64,000 nt of DNA. Source: DATGKG01 sp963851325 (GTDB taxonomy: Bacteria; Desulfobacterota; Binatia; Binatales; Binataceae). Below are positions 61,410 through 64,000 of this stretch, piece after piece (within the stretch, counting starts at the first letter, position 1; each line of letters opens with the position of its first letter). The notes below the pieces were generated by a model. That model was not told where the DNA came from, ran no database searches, and was given only the letters and a program-made list of their open reading frames with translations. A program made the position numbers and the translations under genes. Location: positions 2,232,001 to 2,296,000 of the forward strand of contig CAWKOR010000001.1 of NCBI GenBank assembly GCA_963851325.1. The letters run 5' to 3'.

Positions 61410-62819
61410 TCACTTCGCCAACGAATCAAACAATGGCGGGCGCAGATGCTTCCACGGACGCGCTATCTCATATGATGCGGCGAGCGACAGCAATTCGAAC
61501 TCGCCATTTGGGCGCCCTACAATCTGTAGTCCGATCGGCAATCCCGCCTTCGAGAATCCCGCCGGCAACGTGATAGCCGGCTGTCCGGTCGCGTTGAACG
61601 GATACTCGAAGGCGATCCAGGTCCATAGCTCGTCCAGGTAGCGCTCGGGACGCGAGGGGAACGTACCGTTGGGCATCGCAGGCCGGGTCATGGTCGGGGT
61701 CACCAACGCATCATAGGGGTGCAGGCGTTGCACGATCTCGCGCGCGGTGTTGTGCATCGCCGCAACGAGGTTGATGTAGTCGGCCGCGCTGACCTTGCGC
61801 CCATGCTCGTGCATTTCGCGCACGACCGGATCGACCGTCGCCATATTCTCGATCGGAATCGCCGCGATACCAACGCATATCAGCGTTCGCGCGCATTCGA
61901 GAAGCATCGCGCCCGGATCGAGATCGATCGGTTCGACGCGATGACTCATTTCAACCAGCGTCCTGCATGCGGACGCGAATGACGCGGTGACTTCGGGATC
62001 GTTCGCTCCCAATCCGCTGGCGCCAATCGCCGCGATGCGCAGGTCGCGTGGGACTGTTTTCACTGCCTCGACAAATGGATGCTCCGGCGGCGGCGCCCAG
62101 TAAGGGTCCCCGATGACGGGGCCTGCGAGCACGTCAAGCATCATGGCGACGTCGCGCACCGTGCGCGCGATCGGTCCGCGGGTTGCGAAGCCGCCCCATG
62201 CCTCGCCGCGATGAGGAGCATAGCTCAGTCTGCCGCGCGACGGCTTGAGGCCAACCACTCCGCAGTTCGATGCGGGGCCGCGAATCGAACCTCCGCCGTC
62301 GCTGCCTTCGGCGAGCGGACCGAGCCCCGCGGCTACCTGGGCAGCGGCGCCGCCGCTGGAGCCCCCGGCATTATGCTCGAGGCTCCATGGATTGTGCGCG
62401 ATTGGACATAGCCCTCCTTCCGTGGTTGGCCGTCCGCCAAATTCGGGGGTGCTGGTCTTGCCGAGGAAGATTCCGCCGGAGCCGAACATGCGCGCGGCAA
62501 TTTCCGCATCCTGCGGCGGGATCGAGTTCGCATAGTTGGCCGAACCGATGGTGGTTGGAATACCTTTGGTTGGCGTCAAATCCTTCAATGAGTAGGGAAC
62601 GCCCAGCAGTGGCAGCAAGGATGCGTCGCTGGCTTCTGAGGTGCGCGCGTCATTCATGGCGCGGTCGGCGAGCACCGTCATGTAGGCGCCAAGAGTTGGA
62701 TTGTGCCGCTGGATGCGCGCGAGGAAAAATTCCGCGATCTCGCGGGGACGCAAATCGCCTTTACGAACCAGCTCTCGGAGATCCCACGCCTCGATAAACG
62801 GATCGATGAGCGCAGCCAT
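61410..62819 (-). CDS. amidase signature family enzyme
   Basis: 469 residues. Ser-cisSer-Lys catalytic set: Lys in PYSLKDLTPTKG, cis-Ser and nucleophile Ser in NAGGSSGGAAAQVAAGLGPL and EGSDGGGSIRGPAS. C-terminal QPAITLPAGFSKAGLPIGLQ is typical. Hydrolyses amides or acts on amide-containing metabolites or xenobiotics. Directly follows an SDR gene (three bases) on the minus strand. Substrate unknown. Confidence 0.92.
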   Translation of the reverse strand: MAALIDPFIEAWDLRELVRKGDLRPREIAEFFLARIQRHNPTLGAYMTVLADRAMNDARTSEASDASLLPLLGVPYSLKDLTPTKGIPTTIGSANYANSIPPQDAEIAARMFGSGGIFLGKTSTPEFGGRPTTEGGLCPIAHNPWSLEHNAGGSSGGAAAQVAAGLGPLAEGSDGGGSIRGPASNCGVVGLKPSRGRLSYAPHRGEAWGGFATRGPIARTVRDVAMMLDVLAGPVIGDPYWAPPPEHPFVEAVKTVPRDLRIAAIGASGLGANDPEVTASFASACRTLVEMSHRVEPIDLDPGAMLLECARTLICVGIAAIPIENMATVDPVVREMHEHGRKVSAADYINLVAAMHNTAREIVQRLHPYDALVTPTMTRPAMPNGTFPSRPERYLDELWTWIAFEYPFNATGQPAITLPAGFSKAGLPIGLQIVGRPNGEFELLSLAASYEIARPWKHLRPPLFDSLAK

Positions 62820-62822
62820 CGT

Positions 62823-63587
62823 CTATTGCGCCGTGATGCCGCCATCGACGGACATTGAGCTGCCGGTCACGAACGACGCGCGATCGGAGCATAGCCATGC
62901 AACTGCTTCGGCAATCTCTTCAGGACGCGCCTTACGCCCGACCGGCTCGACCTGATCGAGGCGTCCCGCAAGCTTCGGTATTTGCGCGATCATGTCGGCG
63001 ACCAGCGGCGTATCGACGACCCCGGGGCATACATCATTGATGCGGATGCCGGTGCGCGCGTACTCGATTGCGGCGCACTTGGTGAGCCCGACTACGCCGT
63101 GCTTGGCGGCGGTGTAGGCGGGCATCGAATGCGACGCGACCAGTCCGGCCGCTGATGCGGTGTTCACGATCGCGCCGGGGGACTTTTGCGCGAGGAACTG
63201 GCGAATCTCGGCCCGCATGCAAAGCCATACGCCCTTGAGGTTGATCGCCACAATGCGATCGAAATCCTCCTCGTTGTAGTCCGCGGTCTTGCGCTGCGGC
63301 CCGCCGATACCGGCATTGTTGAAGGCGCAATCGAGCCGGCCGTATGCTTTCACGGCCGCGGCGATAAGCGCATCGACGTCGCCACTCCGCGCTACGTCGC
63401 AGCGATGAAATTGCGCCTCGCCACCTTTGCTGCGAACCATTTCGACGGTTTCGTGGCCGCCCTGCTCGACCACATCCGCCACGATTACGCGCGCGCCTTC
63501 ACGCGCAAAAACCAGCGACGCCGCGCGTCCGATTCCAGAGCCTCCTCCCGTAATGAGCACGCTCTTGCCGTCAAGCAGTTCAGCCAT
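62823..63587 (-). CDS. short-chain dehydrogenase/reductase (classical SDR)
   Basis: 254 residues. VLITGGGSGIGRAA, Asp in VIVADVVEQG (NAD preference), NNAGIGGPQ, Ser in IVNTASAAGL, YTAAKHG (YxxxK) and the ending FVTGSSMSVDGG are complete. Two ATGs (63587, 63593) follow AGGGAG; the longer open frame to 63944 is antisense to the P1 peptidase gene and not real. Lies upstream of the amidase, same strand. Confidence 0.92.
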   Translation of the reverse strand: MAELLDGKSVLITGGGSGIGRAASLVFAREGARVIVADVVEQGGHETVEMVRSKGGEAQFHRCDVARSGDVDALIAAAVKAYGRLDCAFNNAGIGGPQRKTADYNEEDFDRIVAINLKGVWLCMRAEIRQFLAQKSPGAIVNTASAAGLVASHSMPAYTAAKHGVVGLTKCAAIEYARTGIRINDVCPGVVDTPLVADMIAQIPKLAGRLDQVEPVGRKARPEEIAEAVAWLCSDRASFVTGSSMSVDGGITAQ

Positions 63588-63657
63588 CGCCATCTTCTCC
63601 CTTGTCTGACGATTTTCCTCTATCACTTCGATCTTGAGTCGGCTATCTGTGGGCGCG

Positions 63658-64000
63658 ATGAGGAACGTTCGGCCAACGAAGGCTCGCTCCAAAGCACGAC
63701 CTCGCGCGCGCGATCTGGGAATCCCATTCGCCGGAACACCTGGCCCGCTCAACTCGATTACCGACGTAGCAGGAGTCGAAGTCGGGCACACGACCATTAT
63801 TCGTGGAGAAGGGAAACTCGTGGTCGGCCTCGGACCGGTGCGCACCGGTGTTACTGCGATTCTGCCGCGAGGCCGACGCGACGGCACCCGGGTTTTCGCC
63901 GGATGGTTTTCGCAGAACGGCAATGGCGAGATGACCGGTACCACCTGGATCGAGGAATCCGGTCAGCTGTCGACGCCGATAATGATCACCAACACCCATA
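63658..64000 (+). CDS. P1 family peptidase (DmpA/L-aminopeptidase D-esterase-like), 3' end cut by the window
   Basis: 114 codons are visible from ATG 63658 to the window edge. Segments DLGIPFAGTPG, NSITDVAGVEVGHTTI, VRTGVTAILPRG, FAGWFSQNGNGEMTG and WIEESGQLSTPIMITNTH are characteristic of the DmpA N-terminal nucleophile family. The self-cleavage site, which makes the active Ser, lies beyond the window. Divergent from the SDR gene. Likely an aminopeptidase acting on small peptides or amides. Confidence 0.85.
   Translation, partial: MRNVRPTKARSKARPRARDLGIPFAGTPGPLNSITDVAGVEVGHTTIIRGEGKLVVGLGPVRTGVTAILPRGRRDGTRVFAGWFSQNGNGEMTGTTWIEESGQLSTPIMITNTH

Noticed and set aside
63588..63944. Extended N-terminus of the SDR at 62823
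   Set aside because: It is antisense to the clearly recognisable P1 peptidase gene; a good ribosome binding site precedes ATG 63587/63593.
1..64000. tRNA, rRNA, CRISPR arrays and insertion sequences
   Set aside because: Intergenic gaps were read for cloverleaf-like sequences, spaced repeats and transposase ORFs; none was recognised. A covariance-model search would be needed to exclude small RNAs.

Overview
The window is G+C-rich, densely packed chromosomal DNA from a Gram-negative bacterium. It encodes lipid A and core synthesis enzymes, BamA, the Lol system and an Skp chaperone, which show an outer membrane. The mixture of LLM flavin oxidoreductases, CaiB CoA-transferases, a deazaflavin-dependent nitroreductase-like protein, PhyH and DOPA dioxygenases, a hydantoinase pair and an archaeal-type AspRS resembles uncultivated soil lineages formerly called Deltaproteobacteria (for example Binatota). 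That placement is inference. No rRNA, tRNA or CRISPR array was recognised. Overlapping ATGA/GTGA/TTGA junctions are common and indicate translational coupling. | Region 1 (1-4740): a CoA-transferase and a HAD hydrolase lie beside a short, lower-G+C island (about 1746-4640). The island holds a broken small gene with an in-frame TAG, an orphan zincin-like fragment, a membrane protein and a CPBP protease. It is flanked by imperfect direct repeats of about 100 bp that contain the 5' end of the HAD gene. | Region 2 (4.7-15 kb): DUF429 and GFA genes diverge from an archaeal-type AspRS gene. The AspRS gene is preceded by an Asp/Asn-rich leader peptide and a strong intrinsic terminator, which is a convincing attenuator. 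Then come a lytic transglycosylase, the maf-yggS-proC-yggT-DUF167 operon, a divergent AraC/epimerase pair and an FmdB zinc-ribbon gene with a terminator. | Region 3 (15-20.8 kb): a zinc dehydrogenase coupled to hyuA-hyuB, convergent with a CoA-transferase. | Region 4 (20.9-46 kb): envelope biogenesis. The plus strand carries lolC-lolD-bamA (frameshifted)-skp-fabZ-lpxA-lpxI-Gfo/Idh-SCO1-copC-lpxB-msbA-waaA-lpxK-trm112-GT87-Kdo-kinase-like. The minus strand carries GT9-kinase-GT2-GT4-yicC-gmk-rel and ridA. Together these build, phosphorylate and export lipid A-core and assemble outer membrane proteins. lpxD is absent from its usual place between skp and fabZ. | Region 5 (46-64 kb): a catabolic/redox neighbourhood of hydrolases, SDRs, three LLM oxidoreductases, acyl-CoA synthetase, lactonase-like MBL protein, amidohydrolase, FAD monooxygenase, PhyH and DOPA dioxygenases, amidase and a P1 peptidase. 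Within it, 56703-57887 is a thioredoxin-fold gene whose catalytic Cys codon is TGA, followed directly by a SECIS-like hairpin; it is very probably a selenoprotein that ordinary gene calling splits in two.
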